8,097 nt of DNA from Bacteroides sp. CAG:530. GTDB lineage: Bacteria > Bacteroidota > Bacteroidia > Bacteroidales > Bacteroidaceae. Shown piece after piece: positions 6,192-8,097 of this stretch (positions are counted from its first letter, which is position 1; each line of letters starts with the position of its first letter). The DNA lies in assembly GCA_000434735.1 (NCBI GenBank), contig FR881257.1, positions 12,651-20,747 of the forward strand. Direction: 5' to 3'. The position numbers were made by a program, and so were the translations under genes. Below the pieces are notes generated by a model. That model was not told the origin of the DNA and made no database searches. It worked only from the letters and a program-made list of their open reading frames with translations.

Positions 6192-7697
6192 TTACATGCT
6201 CTTTATTACTCCCATAAACAGAATTTCGTTCCCTTGGTTTTTGATAGCAAAGCCGAAGGGTTTATCCAGTTTCATTGTGATGTATTGTGGAACATCATCG
6301 GGCGGAGGACAGCCTACTTCACATTCCGCAATTGTCACTGCGGCAGCTTTTGTTCCTTCTTCTCCTACTTCTATTACGCACTGCTGCTTTATCTGGCTTA
6401 TGAATGCCGGTTTGTCAGTTATATCCGGGAATGAGTCGTCTCTGTCGAACATATCGGCTAATCCCAGTCTTGATAGTATTTCTTTAAATGATAATGTATT
6501 GTTGAATTTAAAGCGAGGCATATACAGTTCCACTACTTTATTAAACATATCATCTTCACAAAGATACATCTGCGAATCAATCCAATAGGGTTCGGACATA
6601 ACGTTGTCTATGCTTACACCTTCTTTAGGCAATGCTACCACCATGCTGTATTCACTGTTTCTATACGGCAAAGTGATAACCTGATACTCATCTGTTTCTG
6701 TATATTCGATGTCATCAAGCGCTTGATACATCATATCAACCTCCGATGTGGTACCGTTTGAGTTATTGAACACATTTTTTCCTGTAAGATATGGTTTAAA
6801 CGGACTCTCCCACTTACCGTTCATATAAATAGCGTCGAGCACTACCATCAGCGCGTCTTGGCTAATTTTGGTATCGAGCTGAGGAATCATGTCATGAGTC
6901 TTATTAAAGACCCACCCATCTATCAAAAGTTTGGTATTTTCCTCATCCGCAAAGTCGGCGCTCTCAACTTCCGCTTTATAACTATGCTTAAGAGTTTTAA
7001 TATACTGCTCTTTAACAGCCACAAACGTCTTATTATACCAAATACTTGAAGCGTGCTCCAGTCTGAAATCTTCGTTATCTATGGTTCTTATTCCGTTATT
7101 GAACAACCCTGCAAAGTCATATAATTTGCGATAAATATCACTTCTTACATCCATTCCGTCGCTCAGCATACTGAGAACATGCCAGAGTCCCGCAGGCGAG
7201 AAAACGAAATTACCATCCATTTCGGCCAGCAACTCCTTTAATATAATAAGGACGAAATCATATAAACAGATGTGCCGCACATCTCCCAGTATTTCTATTT
7301 CAGGAGTATAAGCATCTCCTTGCGGTTGTGGTACAATTCCTTCTTCCTGAGCTGGTATTGTTCTATTTGGCACATCTCCCATAACAGGCAATCCCGCTGT
7401 TCTCGACACATTATTAATAATGTCTTCATCGTCCATTCCATCTGTTGAGTCTATCAAGAACGCTTGGCGCAACTCGTCATCAGTCATCAGTCCCTCTATC
7501 ACCACAGGCTTTCCTTCATGCTCGCGCTTTTCTATAGAGTTTATAAAGTAGTTCACCTCATCCTCGCACTTGGGGCAAGTGCCAAGGCATTCACCCTTAT
7601 GCGTACATTCGTCTGTTTCAAAAGGTATCTCATTAGCATCGGCTATCCTCTTGCGAAGCTCCTTTAAAGTTTTGCATATTCTTTTTCCGATTTCCAT
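6192..7697 (-). CDS. Serpin-family protein with a four-cysteine N-terminal domain
   Basis: The protein is 501 residues, against about 370-420 for a plain serpin. Residues 1-65 form a charged helical domain with cysteines 31, 37, 41 and 44 in a C-x5-C-x3-C-x2-C layout (ECTHKGECLGTCPKCEDE), able to hold zinc or an iron-sulfur cluster. An acidic then Pro-rich linker covers about 66-140. The serpin fold follows: NFVFSP at 163-168, DAIYMNGKWESPF near 288-300, MVVALP and VELYMPRFKF. The hinge EEGTKAAAVT starts at 446 and matches inhibitory serpins. Counting from it puts P1-P1' near Gly462-Cys463, inside CEVGCPPP. The C-terminal PFGFAI and ILFMGVI strands are present. There is no signal peptide, so it is probably cytoplasmic, unlike secreted serpins. 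ATG 7697 is preferred over the in-frame TTG at 7706 because MEIGKRI begins the domain. The gene lies 5 bp after the radical SAM gene. The target protease is unknown. Confidence 0.88.
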   Translation of the reverse strand: MEIGKRICKTLKELRKRIADANEIPFETDECTHKGECLGTCPKCEDEVNYFINSIEKREHEGKPVVIEGLMTDDELRQAFLIDSTDGMDDEDIINNVSRTAGLPVMGDVPNRTIPAQEEGIVPQPQGDAYTPEIEILGDVRHICLYDFVLIILKELLAEMDGNFVFSPAGLWHVLSMLSDGMDVRSDIYRKLYDFAGLFNNGIRTIDNEDFRLEHASSIWYNKTFVAVKEQYIKTLKHSYKAEVESADFADEENTKLLIDGWVFNKTHDMIPQLDTKISQDALMVVLDAIYMNGKWESPFKPYLTGKNVFNNSNGTTSEVDMMYQALDDIEYTETDEYQVITLPYRNSEYSMVVALPKEGVSIDNVMSEPYWIDSQMYLCEDDMFNKVVELYMPRFKFNNTLSFKEILSRLGLADMFDRDDSFPDITDKPAFISQIKQQCVIEVGEEGTKAAAVTIAECEVGCPPPDDVPQYITMKLDKPFGFAIKNQGNEILFMGVIKSM

Positions 7698-7702
7698 AAT
7701 AA

Positions 7703-8097
7703 TCAATGCATTTTAATGATATAACTAAATCTATCCATATTGGTAACGCCCATTTTTTTGAGGGCGTTTACGCTATTCTCCACATCCGCATCTGTATTGA
7801 AGTCGGGTATTAGCGGCACACGGACCGTTATCCTGGCATTTTTACTCAGAAGATACCGAAGATTGCCTATTACTGCCGCATTGTCTTTCCCCGTATACGC
7901 CTTGTAGATAAGAGGATTCATGTCTTTGATATCTACTATCCAATGGTCGATGATATCCCCTATCGCCTCTACCGTTGTGCTAGGTACATTAAGCGAAGAC
8001 TCTATGTTGATTTTCCAACTCTTCCCATTGTCCATGCATAGATTCTTAAACCGAAGTATCTCCTTATAATATAAAAGAGGCTCGCCACCGCCGAAAG
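7703..8097 (-). CDS. Radical SAM protein, PflA/glycyl-radical-activase-like, C-terminal part (truncated by window edge)
   Basis: The minus-strand frame is open to the right edge and gives the last 130 residues. It opens with FGGGEPLL, the GGEP motif that contacts S-adenosylmethionine in radical SAM enzymes. DIKDMNPLIYKAYTG lies near residues 55-69 and VRVPLIPDFN near 91-100. These match the DLK-M-P and R-P-LIPG-N motifs of pyruvate formate-lyase activating enzymes. The CxxxCxxC cluster motif should lie upstream, outside the window. The ATG at 8035 is internal, not the real start. The gene ends 5 bp before the serpin, so the two are surely co-transcribed. No glycyl-radical enzyme is visible here. 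The natural substrate might therefore be the serpin or something encoded beyond the edge. Activase-like family membership is clear, but the substrate is inference. Confidence 0.85.
   Translation of the reverse strand, partial: FGGGEPLLYYKEILRFKNLCMDNGKSWKINIESSLNVPSTTVEAIGDIIDHWIVDIKDMNPLIYKAYTGKDNAAVIGNLRYLLSKNARITVRVPLIPDFNTDADVENSVNALKKMGVTNMDRFSYIIKMH

Noticed and set aside
7698..7706. TTG at 7706 as serpin start
   Set aside because: It overlaps the radical SAM stop codon by a few bases and adds only MII. The ATG at 7697 begins the recognisable domain.

Overview
The window looks like a chromosomal segment of a Bacteroides-type member of the Bacteroidota. The evidence is four promoter-like boxes of the Bacteroides form TAnnTTTG, very weak Shine-Dalgarno sequences, a TonB-receptor remnant of the Bacteroidota beta-barrel type, and best family matches that are all typical of gut Bacteroides. 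I do not go below genus level.

Left part (1-2497). A divergent pair opens the window: the N-terminal part of an AraC-family regulator on the minus strand (cut by the left edge) and a Fur/Zur-family metal regulator on the plus strand. The short region between them holds promoter-like boxes, a 10-bp palindrome and a 21-bp-spaced direct repeat. Next comes a hairpin, then a broken TonB-dependent outer-membrane receptor. Only its signal peptide and the last ~110 residues survive, and they are joined out of frame. Its His-rich tail and its position next to a Fur-like regulator suggest a former metal-uptake receptor. A HAD-IIB (Cof-type) phosphatase follows 26 bp later.

Middle (2498-6029). About 300 bp without a recognisable gene lead to a strong hairpin terminator for a minus-strand unit. 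That unit is a Nif3-like dinuclear-metal protein followed 3 bp later by a coiled-coil C4 zinc-ribbon protein. Upstream on the same strand is an MFS transporter whose last transmembrane helix is garbled by an apparent one-base insertion.

Right part (6192-8097). This is the most interesting region. A PflA-like radical SAM enzyme, cut by the right edge, is followed 5 bp later on the minus strand by an unusual serpin. The serpin has no signal peptide. It has a four-cysteine N-terminal domain, an acidic/proline-rich linker and a C-terminal serpin fold. Its hinge is of the inhibitory type, and its reactive loop carries a Cys-x3-Cys pair and a triple proline. The coupling suggests that the radical SAM enzyme and the serpin act together, possibly as modifying enzyme and substrate. 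That is inference, not something the sequence proves.
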